NCBI GenBank assembly: GCA_011800805.1
Contig: MPNW01000445.1
Span: 5,812 to 47,652, forward strand
DNA length: 41,841 bases
Direction: 5' to 3'
Origin: Hirudo medicinalis
Taxonomy: Eukaryota; Annelida; Clitellata; Hirudinida; Hirudinidae
Position 1 is the first letter of the stretch; every line of letters begins with the position of its first letter. Below, one piece after another: positions 21,537 through 34,880 of the stretch. Below the pieces are notes generated by a model. That model was not told where the DNA came from. It worked only from the letters and a program-made list of their open reading frames with translations, and searched no databases. Position numbers and translations under genes: made by a program.

Positions 21537-23900
21537 ATTTGTTAAAATTTCCTCATGAAACCACGGCGTCCAACATCTGTTGAGTGCGATATGACTGATG
21601 TGAGGTCTCGTCTGCTTCAACTTCTGAAGCGCCTTTAATAAATAGAAATTGAGTTCCCCGTGATACACTTTTTCAACATGTAAACTTTTCCCAAATGTAC
21701 TGGCAATTGAAATATATCAAATAAAAACTAAAATACAAACTCAAACTAAAAAATATACATCAATCTTTCAGTTTCCTGACGACAATCCAAATCTTAAAAT
21801 ATTCATGTGGCTAGGGAAGGTCCCCAACTCGAGTGGTTTGTTGAAGTAACACTCAGTTCCTCTTCTCCTATTTTTAATGTGAAATGGCGAGCTAAGAGTC
21901 GAGTTTCACTTCAAGTTGTGACTCACATCTTGATCTCATAAAACTAGGAATTTTGTTTGAAGATTACAAACAGGGAATATTTTGGAAAACAATTAAACGC
22001 ACTTTCAAATAAATTCAACTAATCACATTCACCTTAGCAGTTGCCTAATTTGCAAATTGGTAGTTTGGTGACTTACGAATTTAATAAAATGAATTCGTAT
22101 CAGTTGTTATATTTAGTGAAATTGCTGCCGAAATGTGTTAAATTTCCAGAAATTTCACGTCGCGTTTTTTAATTGAAATTCCTGTCAAGACATCCTGAAA
22201 TCTCAAAATAAAACGTACTACGGAAGGTGATTCATCTCTGGAGAACCTCATTGATTTCAAAAACAAAAATCCTCCTGGCGTGTCTGACAAGGACGCGGAT
22301 GTTTAATAATCATTCCAGCCAGTGTGACTCAACGTGAAGCATGGAGACATTAATATTGAGTGGTTGACCCGGAACTTTCAAATGCTGTCTGATCCTTGTG
22401 TGACATAAGTTGTTGCATCAAATGCAATTATTGTATTCATTTATATTTGTATTACTTAGATTTTTTAACAACACAGAACGCGATTAAGTAGATTACATTA
22501 CATTTGTTGATAGCTGCTTACTTACGAAACGATGTTATGTCGACAAGAAATATTATTTCTTAAGGATGTTATATAATGTATCTGTCTGACAACGTGATGA
22601 GTGACACATCTGTGAAATAACATAAAACTAATTAGGCAATTTACACCGAAATGTAATTATAGATTTCTATAAATTATACGGCTTTGTGTGTGGCTATAAA
22701 TTATGTCTGGCGTTACGTACACCGGTTGCTCGCGTGGTGTTTTGGATTGCAGACCTTTCGGAGCTGGGACTGTGCAGTTTGCCAAGAGATTTGTTCACGA
22801 AAATAATCAAAATTTGTGAAAATACGTGGTATCCGTTGACGCAAAGCGAAATAATCGAGTTTTCCGACGGAATTGGGTTTCACCTTAGCAGCTTTTTCCT
22901 TAAAAATGTCAAACTATTAACGAGGTTTGTAGGTTGTCTTAAGAGCCCGAGATTTTTATTACTTTAAGTTTGAGAAACCACCAGAGCGAATTTACTTAGG
23001 AAACACTTTAATTTAAACTAAGTTGAGTTCTGAGAATTAATCGAATAAAACTTCCTCTTTTTAGTGTCACAAGGTCACGTATTCTAAAGTGACATCTTAA
23101 ATCTAATCTTTATTCTTGAAATTTCCCAGCGGTCATCTAACCCATTACTCCATTCATCATGTACGATAAATTAATGTAAACCCAACAGACCACTATCAAG
23201 ATAAAGTTACGTAACCTGTTAACCGTACAGCCCGAGTCATCTAGTTATGTGAATGGTTTTAATCAAATTAAATAAAAGCAAAGCACACAGGCATGCAAGG
23301 CTTATCTCGTAATCTCAGTGAGATAAGAAATCCAGTAAAAATAACTAGAAACGCCGACTAAAGTTTTTCCTAGGAAGTCAGTCGCGATATCAAACGTGAT
23401 TTTCAGACATCCTGCTTTTTGTGGGTCTGAAATGAATTTGTGAATTACAATGCACGAGCGTGAATGGCAACGCTCAGCCTAAATAAATGGGATTATTAGT
23501 GCCAGAGGAATTTAGAATAATCCCTCGAGCTTACCAGCCCCTGGCTACGTTTTCAGAAGTTTTGCCATTTCCAAAATAGGTTGATAGCTTTTGAGAACAG
23601 AATGCACAGCATGCATGCAAATTCATTTTGTGGAGTCTGATTTATTCGTTTTAAATTCTCACGTCATAGGAATCTATGAATCTGAATCCAACGAAAACAC
23701 GTTCACCTTCTCGACCAGCAAACGCGACCGTGCCTCGGTAATAAGGCAAAAACAAAAAAGAAATTCACAAAAAGTTGGGCAACTAACAACCACAAAAACA
23801 ACGAAAACTTGTCCACAGCAACACGATCCAGGCCAAATCTAATGAAATCTAACAGAAAAGGTTATCACTCAATCTTCATGCATAATAAGTAGGGAAGACA
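21537..23900. other. AT-rich intergenic DNA upstream of the CDK gene
   Basis: No supported gene. A 93-codon frame at 22686..22967 (+) lacks recognisable domains and splice support. The CDK promoter should lie in the first few hundred bases but I see no clear TATA element there. Confidence 0.45.
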
Positions 23901-23999
23901 CCCTATCGGCACATCAGATAGGATCTGGAGATTAGAGAAAGCGCAGGGAGTGAACTCGCCCGGATATCGTACTGGATCCTGCTCACGACAGAGCCTGCT

Positions 24000-24660
24000 A
24001 GCTGCGGCTGACCGAAACTCCAGGCTCTCGGTACCATTACCCTACCCAAGCGTGTACAGGCCTGTACGCACAAGCGCGCGCACATCAACAACCTCCCTTG
24101 TCTCCCTTTGTTGATATTTCCGCGCCAACTACCAACCTACCAAGGTGTGCGTGTGCATTGAGCACTCTGAAAGGTTCTTTGGATAAATCGCCATATTTCA
24201 ACGCCGAAGTTCACCGAGTGCAACTTTTCCATCAGAACCTAGAAGCTTCTCGGCCACTCATCTCCGACGCACCGAACGGCTACTTTTCTTCCGACCAAAA
24301 TGCAAATCTGGCAGATAAAAATATATTTAGGTCGACTTTATTAATTTTTAAACCGAGCAGCGGCGCAGTTTGACAAAAGGCGAGCAAATAAATCGAAAAC
24401 ACAGCTCTCACAATCTGCACACACACTCGACGATCCACGCAGATTCGAGGGCAAAATGGCGCTCCAACAACTTCACTACGCTCTCACTCTAAAAATAGCT
24501 TTTAAACTGAGGATAAAAAGCGAGAGGGCGCCATTTTATGAAAATGACAAAGCGCTTTGTCGATCGGCCGATGATTCATTTTTCCAGAGAGTTTTTTTTT
24601 TGTTTCTTCTGCATGCAGCCGATTACGGACGAGAAATGCAATTGCATTATAATTCACATT
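24000..24660. promoter_or_regulatory. CpG-rich block with MEF2-like and inverted YY1-like motifs
   Basis: AAAATGGCGC at 24453-24462 and its exact inverse GCGCCATTTT at 24528-24537 flank CTAAAAATAG (24489-24498), a perfect match to the MEF2 consensus. ATGGCG resembles the core of YY1 sites. No gene is seen immediately beside it, so the target is unknown. Confidence 0.3.
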
Positions 24661-25254
24661 AATTCACATCGTCAGCAATTCTTTGCAAAAGAGTCCTTAG
24701 TCATTTCTCACGTTATTTGGTTTACCACCATTCATGTTGTTGAAACTAGGCTTCGGGCTGTCATAAAGGGACCGAAGTTCTGAAGGAAAATTATTCTGAT
24801 CCGCGTTCAAGCATTCCGAGCAAGAGATAAAATACTGCCAATGCAAATGCGGCTCTGTGACTATGGCAATTGCAAATTACGAGATCATCACGACCCGTTC
24901 GGGGCTCCTCAATTATTGCGTAACATTTTAACAAAAGGAAGCCTCAATTTTTAATCCATTTTTACCGGCGAAATCATGGCAACATCTGCCAATGTTTTAA
25001 GATGCGAGTTACATTCGAGCGCACAACTCCGCTCTCCGAGGACATTCATTAATATTCATTCATCGCATTCAAAGAAAAAAAACCTACGCCGTTCTAGGTC
25101 AATAACTGCGCTGGAATAATTAAATAAAAATGGCAATAATTAAATGATATAATAAATTGGTAATTATTTAATGGAGAAGAAAAAAGTCCTAACAAGGAGT
25201 CGAACAAAGAAACGAACAACACGTCCTGAGATCGTGATGGCCTACTTCTGCCGA

Positions 25255-25410
25255 CCAATGAGAGCTCGACAATTCACGCAAACAATAAAATTTACGCGCT
25301 CATTTTTGAACTCCACGTCCTCTGATTGGCTGAACAAGTGGGTCAACTTCGCAGCATGGCTCGTACGTTATATAAGCGCTTCGGGTAGGAACACGTTCCT
25401 TGTCCTCTAA
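25255..25410 (+). promoter_or_regulatory. TATA/CCAAT promoter-like cluster
   Basis: CCAAT at 25255-25259, inverted CCAAT (ATTGG) at 25325-25329 and TATATAAG at 25369-25376, in a CpG-rich context. This spacing predicts a start near 25400 on the plus strand. AATAAA signals occur at 26153 and about 26198, so a transcript of about 0.8 kb antisense to the STAT 3' end is possible. I find no convincing coding frame in it (25462..25830 is open but not protein-like). Confidence 0.4.
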
Positions 25411-25892
25411 GGTCCTTCCGGAGCTGCGCGTGCTTCGTGCGCGGTTGCTGTTCTCGTCCAGTTGTCGGTTTCCGTCGACGGAGGGAAACGTACGCCATCT
25501 CTGGAGAGGACTAGCTCGCATTTCCTCGTTTCTCGGCTTCGGACTAATGCGAAAGTAGCCGTGAGCCCGCGCTTTCTTTGTTTCGCTCTGCACGTGCAGG
25601 GTTGGTTTTTGTTTGATTTGTTTCTCATAGGCAGTTTTCGTTTTTTTTTCTTGAGTTCGAGTGGCTTCGGTTGCTCCGCTTGTGTTTTTCCAGAAAACGG
25701 GTTATTTGCTCGGTTGATGCGGCCTGCAAAGTTTTTGTTTTCTATCAACTCTGCAGGTTCTTATCAGCCTGTGTTTGACCCGCCAAACATCATTTTTCTT
25801 ACCATGTTTTTGTCTGAGATGACATGCTAAATTGTAATTCTGCTATTGTTCGACAGACCCGTTGAGCGCAGGAGATAACAGTCGGGGCCAAG

Positions 25893-25898
25893 TTTATT
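25893..25898 (-). terminator. Candidate poly(A) signal for STAT
   Basis: Minus-strand AATAAA about 390 nt beyond the STAT stop codon. Confidence 0.4.
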
Positions 25899-26290
25899 TT
25901 GAAACAAGCAACAATTATTGAAGCGAGATTGTTTTTAGTATCAAGAGTTTAGTGCAGACAACGTGAGTTCTAAGCATTTGTAACTCATAAAATGTGTTGA
26001 ATTGTTAGTGTACTGTATATAGGAAAACAAATTGAAAGACAATGAAACAATTGAGAGCTCTAGGCTAACCAAACAAAAGTCAAACCAATGGCACAATGGT
26101 AACAGAACGAGTAACCACTCTGGCTATAATTCTACTTTATGTACACATTTTGAATAAATTCAAATAGGCATACATGCCTGGTCCAACAAAAGTTACAAAT
26201 AAATTTCAATGGTACGAGTTATGCAATAGATGTGTCTCTGAATCTATACATGTCCATTGTTTTGAAGTCACTTTCAAGGAATTCCTTCTG

Positions 26291-29200
26291 TCACTGGTAG
26301 GTTCCGTTCCTGTCTGTAAGCAGTTCGTTGACGTTGATTTGATAAATGTCGTCAGGGTGGAAGTCGCCCGGGGCAAAGTCTGGCATGAAGTCTGGTGCGA
26401 GGTCGGGCATTTGGACGTTGCTACGGGTCAAAGGAAAGCCACCCATTGAAATTGTAATGCTGTCCCTCGATGAGTTAATATTGACCATTGATTAGCTCGT
26501 TCGAGTGTGAGCGATTGCTTAATTGGCTTAGTTGGCTTTGTATTCGAATAATTTATTATTGATCGAAGCTGAGCAACTGCTTCTTTGCTACAAACGAAAG
26601 TGCTGGCATAATGTTGTCACTAAAATGCTATTGCATCCCTCTTGGTTTATCTTGAGCTATATATATATATATATCTTGAAAATCTAGCTAACGATGCTAA
26701 AAAGAATAAAAGGACGGTATCGAGTTGCTGAGGAGTGCAGGTTTAAAGGCAGGAGGAGGAGAACGACCGAGATAAGTCTTTCCGAGGTGTCAGTAGCACC
26801 TGAATCGGCAGTAAAACCGGTTCATCAGAACTTTCCAGACCGATTCCGCAGTTGAAAACCTTCGCGATCGCGACCGGAGGACGGTTGTCGAGGAAGATGT
26901 CGATTATTCCAAGCAACCTATCCTCGTCGCAGTCCCCACGAAAATTAACGAAGTGCAATAAGACTCACTCGTCGATGCTGCTCGGAGGGGTTCCGGCATA
27001 ATCCATGGAGTTGGGACTCTGAGGAACTATCGGGGCGGGATTTTTGAGGAGGCTGCTTTGAGTGAAAGTTGAATTACATAATTAAATACAGTCAAACAAT
27101 CAGAGCAAAGTGAACGATCCACAAGCTAATTAAATGTCTTGGTAAAAAATATTCTCAATGAATCATGTTATGTTGGTTTTAACAAACTGTAAGTACATAT
27201 TTTTTACTCGAGTGGCACTTGGACAAATGCAAAAAATGATGCGAACTAACTCGGGTATGACGGTCGTCAGGTTGGGCTTGATGTATCCTGTGTTCCTCTG
27301 TATGTTGGTATCTGAAGATGACGTCAAAACAAAGTTGAAGTCACATATCTTCAAGCAACATTGCACAACGCAACCGATTTCGAAGACAACAACGGCACTC
27401 ACCCGAACATTGCGTCCAGAACTTGCTGAAGCAGTGGGACTTGTCAACGTTGGGGTAGAGGTAGACCAGCTTTTGGAGGTCCTTGATGGTGTCTCCGAGG
27501 CCCTGATGCGAAAGTGTTTGTCCGTGAAGGGCGCCAGGTTCCACACGTTCTTGTTGTCTGAAACGAACATGGGGCCGATCACTTTTGTGACTTTTAGCTC
27601 GTAATCGTCGTTGCAATAAAATCCCAAGCCAAGTTAAACTTTCCTAGGCATGCATCTCTTGACATCATCCCACAATTAATGATGTTCTCAAGACATTGGT
27701 ATTAAAACCGTGTATTTTAATAAATACGTGCTGTTAGGGCTGTTAGGGAGATACGGAATAAATTCATTCGGAAATTAATGTGTTTCGACCAATAGGCTAC
27801 TAATATACAATTGATGTAATGCTTTGTTACTGGGCTTGGCAGGATCATCGTCCACCCATGCTATGGTGATGCCTCCCAGCTCTGAGTCGCTGAAACGCAA
27901 GAGAAACGTCCCCTTCGGACTCTTCATCAACCAATCCTGTGCAACCTGCTTGCTGATGAAGCCCATTATCAACCTGTTGAGCAACCAATGAGAGGTTTCA
28001 AAAGATTTCGAGACGTTAACAATCGCAGTCCCGGAAGTTGTTACAGTAATTACAGCACTTTAAGAATAACTTTTCATGCAGAGAAAAGGGCTTTTTTATC
28101 AAACTTTGTCCAGTGTATCGTGGCTCGAATGAAAAGAGCTGTTTTAGTTTCAACGAGATCTTCGTGCGATAATGAAAGCAAAAAAATAACAATGACGCTG
28201 CAGCCGAGAGATTCGAGGGCCTCAGGAAATTAAGTTTTTTTCAGAATGCTCTGTTGCAAGATGAAATTATTGTCGCGATCCTGGTTTCTAGGAAAGTGTG
28301 GTGAAGTTTACAATTAAGAGCCACTCACGAATTAAAACCACAGACTTCTACCGATGCATTTATTATCGACTTCAATGGCTTCCTCATCTAATTTTATCAA
28401 CCTATTGAAACCAACCCCGACATGTAAATGTTAATTAGCTGTGATTTAATTATTATGATTGATAAAATAAACATATTATAATAGTTTATGATAAATAATC
28501 ATTTACATCACCTGTCCTTCCAGGGGCCCTGGAGCCAGTCCTTTGTTAGTTTGAGGATGGAGTAGAACCACTCCCAGAAGGTGAAGTTCCTACCTGCCAG
28601 TGGGTCCTGTGGAAAGCGACGAGTTTGCAAAGGTGGACGGTTAAACAGTGATGATGACGATGCTGGACGCAATGAACAAAACATAAACGGACAAGACGAG
28701 TCCGAAACATACCCTGTTGAACTGAGACCAGGTAACAAATTTGTTATTGTAGTCTTCGGCAGGACCCAACAGTTTGAAAGCCAGGTAGCTGAGATTGTCC
28801 GGGGAGAGACCGAGGCCGCAGTGAGAGGCAAACTTGGTCACGAGGGTCTGAGCCAAGGCTGGCCACGACACCTGCTCTGGCACAGTAAAAGGCAAGCGAC
28901 CCTGCAGTTGAATAAATTATGCAAATTCGGCTAACCAGTTTATATATATTATTTAATCAAGACAAGCTACGCTTGATTGCAGTGCTTTGAAAGTTATCAA
29001 TCGAATAATTATTCAAAACTTTATCCTATTTAAATCTATGTTTCAAATTTTATTGTCAACTTATTACACTAACTAAACTAACCAATATTGCAAAAAAACA
29101 ACTTATAATAATTAGCTTCTGTAATACAATCATGACTAACAGGCTCAGCAAAAGCATTATCCCAGAGGATGGTAGCCAAGGCATTGCACTCCTGGTTACC

Positions 29201-32200
29201 GTGTACGGTTACTACAGCGGGCAAGGAAAGGGTCTGCCAATAGCAACAACAACAATAATAATAATGATGACAAATGTCCATAAATATTCATGAGCATTTG
29301 TTGCTCAGCTCAACAACAATCAAAAATTGATTAAAAATTCATCTTGGAAAAGCAAATCGGAGAAATTTAATAATCAATGCTTCTAGCAACAACAACAAAT
29401 TCTCGTGGAAAACACTGAAAAAGAACAATTGATGGAGTGTTGATCAACTGACCCACACTTGGAAGACGAGTTCGCCTCCTCCGACCGAAAACTGACTCTG
29501 AAAGAGGATGGAGAACTTTTCCTCCGTGACAGTCTGGAAGAATGCCATCGGACGATAAACACGTGATAACGAGATGCGGACAACTAGCTAACGGTGTCGC
29601 GTCAAGTTCGGGCGAATATCGATTGTCAGAGTATTGTTTGATTATTCAATCTACTCGCGCAAGAGACTCTGGCGTTCAACATCATTTTAAGGACAATTTC
29701 AAATTTGAAACCCGCACCTCGTTCCCTTTCTTTTCAGCTCTTCTGATTTTCTTCAAGGCCTAAAATAAACGAAAAAGCTGTTGAAAAGTCCAACAAATGC
29801 AAAGAAATTAATTGCTGGAAATATGAATGAATGAATGAACAAATACACAAATGCATAAATATATGAATAAACAAATACACAGATATACAAATAAATAAAC
29901 AAATATCTGTCGCAAATGATGGAATGTCCTGCGCTAGATTGAAAACAAAGGAGGATACGAGAGGGAGATAAAGAAACAAATTTTGTTTGCATTCTAGGAC
30001 GGCTCTTTTGACGTCGAGTTGCTGAGGTTCAACGTTATTCAACGAAGCATCTCAAAATCATCTTCAAACATTTAGGATGGAGAACCGTTCGGGGAATGAA
30101 CGAGAAGAAAACGGCCCAGTCTGTCAATGCACCTCTCGATCACGAAATTAATTAGTGAATGAACTAACCATGTTCCTAAATGTGATGGAGAGCTGTCCAT
30201 TGGCCTGATGGTACTCCATTGTACCCACGTTGTTCAGGATGTCGCCGCTGGTCTCGTTGCGAACGTTTCTGTCGTTTCTCAGGAGGGTTCGTGCCTGCTC
30301 CTCGCTGTTCAATCGACAACAATCGAATCATTGATTGAAAAAAATAGACAACAATTGAATTATTGATTGAAAACAATCGACCGCAATCATAACTTTGAAA
30401 ACAATCGACAACGATCTAACATTTGACCTTCAATTTTTTATGCAAGTTAACTCAGAGGGTCGAGTTAACCAAGTTAGCAACAGTATTTAAGCATCGCGTC
30501 TGAAACCCAGTTGGTGCTCAGAAAGGAATGCCTTGTAGTCGCTCGACAAAATGCACCTCTGACTTCATGCTAAGGTGCCACATAAATGGATATTAAAGTC
30601 TGCAAGATATTTTCTATCCTCATTCACCATCAACTGTTTCCTTGGCAACAGAATAAAAAATAAATGATTAATTAATTGTAACTAATAATATAATGTAACT
30701 AATACTATAAATAATAATTATGACCACCTTATGATGGTGGCACGAACGGTGGGTGGATTCATGTGGACGTTGAGTCTCCCTCCGACGAGCAGTCGAACTG
30801 TGGCCGTGAACCTCGAGTCCTTCTTGAGCACCTGAGGAGGCTGCTTCTCAATTATGAAGGTGCTGCAATGAATCAATCAATCAATCGATCAATCAATGAA
30901 TCAATCAATCGATCAATCAATAATTAAGTAGTACAATTATCAATTGGAAGGTAACATAAATAAATTGAAAACGATGTGCCACCTGGTGACCAGAGAAGAA
31001 AGCAAGCCAGTTATGGTTGAATTCAACAAGGGAAGGCGGTCCTGTGATCCAGGGGGGATGGCGATTGGGAGCTGAGCCCTTAGTAGCTCCACCTTCTTTA
31101 TCTGCTGTCTGTTTTGCCAAATGAACTCTGCCAGGCTTTCACACCTGGATTGACGGAAATGAGAAAGGTTAAAAGTGGGAGAATATTCTTGGATTTGGGC
31201 AGCGCAGGTGTTTGGCCCTTGGCACGTGTTGTCTGGCCAAACACCTCTAATTAACTGCCTGGCTAATTGGTCGACCAGCTCTGGTTGCAATGGATCGCAA
31301 CTTTGTCACACGACCCGAGCGCGGGCATGACACGTTGTAGCACTCGTAAATTGTGCAATCGCGACGTGATTGTTGACACAAGAATGCCGCAAACCAACGT
31401 CAAAGGAATACGTAGCACTGAATCAGCGTCATATGCAAACATTGAATCACTGATACTGATACTGATTTAAGCCTTTCTCTCTATAACAACAAAAGAGCGG
31501 ACGTTTCTATTGCAATCATCTCAAGCAGCCCTCGTCCTCCCATGCAACATAAAGCTCAAAAGTGGTGTTGCAAACCATTGCTGAAGTGTGTCAAGACTGG
31601 CATTGAAGGGTGCTCCATTCCCCGAGAGCTGCTGCTGCCTTTTCCAGGCGATGAGTTGATCATCGAGGAAGTGACCCTGGAGTTCACTGAGTTTCTGGCA
31701 AGTCTCATGGTGCTTGTCTGCCAGTTGCTGCAAAAAAATTGAGTGACCGGTCAACCGACAAATTAAAATTTTTTTTGAGCTCTCGACCGTCGTGCGTCGT
31801 CACCTGCCGAGGATTTCAAAATCGAAATCCAAAATTCAGCCATGTTTGCAAAAAAGACTGAAAGAAAATCCTTGAGTTCGAATAACCACAGAAGAACAAA
31901 TGCAGAGTAAATATTTATAAAGCCATGACACGTCTAGCTAGGCAAACGGAAGGACCGTTCCCGTTTCTAAAGCTACGAAGACGAGCGGTCGTCCGAGCGG
32001 TTGGCTCACCAGACGCATCTGTAGGAGTTGTTGTGCGCTTTGACTGATTTGTTGGTCGATGGCCTGCTTTTGCTTCTGGAGTCTCTGCTCAGTTTCGTGC
32101 CTCGATTGTCCGTTCGGGAGGCTGGCCAAGTGGGTGATTTGAGCTGAGCGGAAAAATAATTTTTATTATTATTTTAAGTATTACTGACTCGGTAAAAAAT

Positions 32201-34000
32201 TTACGAATAAATTTCATTCAACCCTGCAATAAAATCAGTCAGAAGTTGTTCAGTGCAAGTCCCAGACAGGTCCCCGATGTTGTTCGGAGGAGAAGTGAAA
32301 GTGCGTGTTTGTGAGAGAAAATTAACAAACACAAAAGCTTCCTGAGAAAAACTTAAAAATTTTTGTTGATGGCAAATGTTTCCGTGCCTGGCAGATTACG
32401 ATCTGCCTGCAAAACAATTCTCTGAAAATGTGCTTCATTATTCAATTCAACTGCTCACTCTGACCTTGTCTTGCGATTGAAAAATCTCGACACGACCGGG
32501 GCCGAGATGAAAGGATTTAAAAGGAAATCTAAATAAAACTCGAGCGACAACAGACGCGGATTGTGATTCATGCGACGACTAAAGCGTCGAGCAGAGACAT
32601 TCAGAGAATTGCACAAAAGAAACGGAAGTAAAGCTGCAAATAAAAATTACAGAGGACGAGGGCATTGTCCGAAAATCGGTCGAGATGTTGTTCTTCAGTG
32701 CAATGCAACAGGTTCCAACAGGGATATTACTTCGAAATGAAAGTGTCAAAAGATCTCAGTTTGTCTCTTGAAAGTAAATAGAATAGGTCTCAAAGAATAG
32801 GTGAGACAATATATGACTTTGGTCATCAAATGTCAAACGACATCACGACGCATTTAAGCGTAGGTGAATATTTATGCCCAATAAAGAATTAATAAGAATA
32901 AATAAAAACAAATTAAAAATAATGACAGAAGCTCTGAGGAATGCTAAGAGAAAAGAGATTATGCAGCTTTCATACCCAGGGATAATAGGGATAATACATT
33001 TATATCATCATCACCAGCACCATCATCATCATCATCACCAAGATCTGAATGACCTAACAGAAATACAATGAACCTATGACTGATTTGTAATGCTTAAAAC
33101 ATTAAAACAACATTTACAATTAAATACCTAATTAAACTCCTTAAATGCATCAAATTCAAGAAGTCAAGACATCCATCCCGTTCAACTGGTCTCGTTCACC
33201 TTTTTGGACATCGCCGTCAAAAAAGGTTACCTAGTCTCAAAGAAGCAGTCACCAGGTGTTGTGTGACGGGGCATGACTTGACGGAGGATTCGAAAAGTCG
33301 AATTCAAGAAAACAGTGACAGGATTTCTTGCAACACAGAGAATGACGATGACGACGACGATGATGATGAAGCCATTGCAAAAGATATTTTTAGAATGCAA
33401 GCACTAAAAGTATTTGCTAAAAGTAGAAAAGAAGTCCAAAGTGTCGACGTGAAGTGAAACAAGAAGAACTTTTGAGTGCAGAAAATGTGGCAAGTCGATC
33501 GAACGGAAGAATTCGGCGCTTAAGATCCTGAAAAATCCGTGCGATTAAAAAGTAAATTGACGAATCAACATAATAAATGAATGATCAATATCATCACCAC
33601 AGGTTCATTACTAACTTATCGCAAGGATGTTAAAACAGATTTCTAAATGTTATTATCTTTAATTTGAAATTAAATCTTAATTTTAAAGATTTTATTTGAA
33701 TTATTATTTTTTATTTCATTATTTTAATAACTGGAATTTACAAGCGACTATTTTGAATCTAATTATTGACTGAAACTATTTTAATGCGACCTAAAAAAGA
33801 GCATAGAATATTTCAAAGAAGCATGTCTTGATTCAGCAATAACTGAAGAGACAAAAAGGCAATCGACGAAGTCGACATTTGGTCAGGGCCGTCAAACACA
33901 TCGGCCATAATCTCTGACAAAAACGTAGGACCTCGGAGATGTCATCTCGTCCAAACATCTACACCAGCATCACCACCATGACCAACAATACCACAAATAC

Positions 34001-34032
<32 letters not shown>

Positions 34033-34640
34033 ACATCACCGTCACCACTGAAACATCGTTGCGCAGGTCAGCTCGACGGGCTGCGTTCCTGCTTTCAGAG
34101 GAAACGGAAAGAGTCGCGACGTGTCTCGACACGTTCGCCACCCGGCCCGCTCTGCCGAGGAGCGCCCTCGGTAGCGGCAGGGACGTCGCATAAGTGACGG
34201 AGCGGTCAAAAAGTGCCTCGGCTTCTCCGGTCCTTAAGGAAGCGGCGCCCGAAAGATCGGCCAAATGCGAGAAGAGCGTCGTGAATCTCGAGAACTCACT
34301 GGTGAGCTTGTGCGACTCCTGGTACTGGATGATGAACTGCTCCTGACTGTGCTGCAAGTGTCTGAGGAGGGCATCAGTTTCCTGTGGAGACGAGACTTTT
34401 ACTTACCGTCGTTTCATTCGATCGTTCTTTTACGCTATTCTGAGTTCTCGTTATTATTTGATGATTATAAGTGAAATGTGTCGTGTAATTCGTTTTTCCC
34501 TTAATATTTTAATTCAATTTCACGTCTTAATCAACAAAAATCAATGGGATTAGGCAATTTTAGATCTTCAAAAGAAAAATCATTTCCATCAAATTAATTT
34601 CAGAATTCTTATATAGTAATTTTTAATAATAATAATGATG

Positions 34641-34719
<79 letters not shown>

Positions 34720-34819
34720 TTAACAACAACAATAATAACAAATAACAATAACAATAATAATACATTTAAATTATAATTGTTTATATAGTACNTAGTAATT
34801 TTTAGTAATAATAATGATG

Positions 34820-34880
<61 letters not shown>

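Noticed and set aside
22686..22967. 93-codon plus-strand frame upstream of the CDK gene
   Set aside because: No family resemblance and no splice or poly(A) context; the nearby TATAAA alone is not enough in AT-rich DNA.
23940..24050. Possible second tRNA-derived element on the minus strand (GGCGAGTTCACTCCC)
   Set aside because: The B-box match is one base short and no T-arm or acceptor stem can be built.
25300..25830. Overlapping frames of 97-122 codons on both strands in the CpG-rich block
   Set aside because: High CG content lowers stop frequency; no motif, and they lie where promoter and UTR signals cluster.
27163..27627. A single uninterrupted 154-codon minus-strand frame through the STAT SH2 region
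   Set aside because: After RIRA it leaves the STAT family sequence, while the other frame continues it ([10 protein letters not shown]). The long frame crosses real splice sites and is fortuitous.
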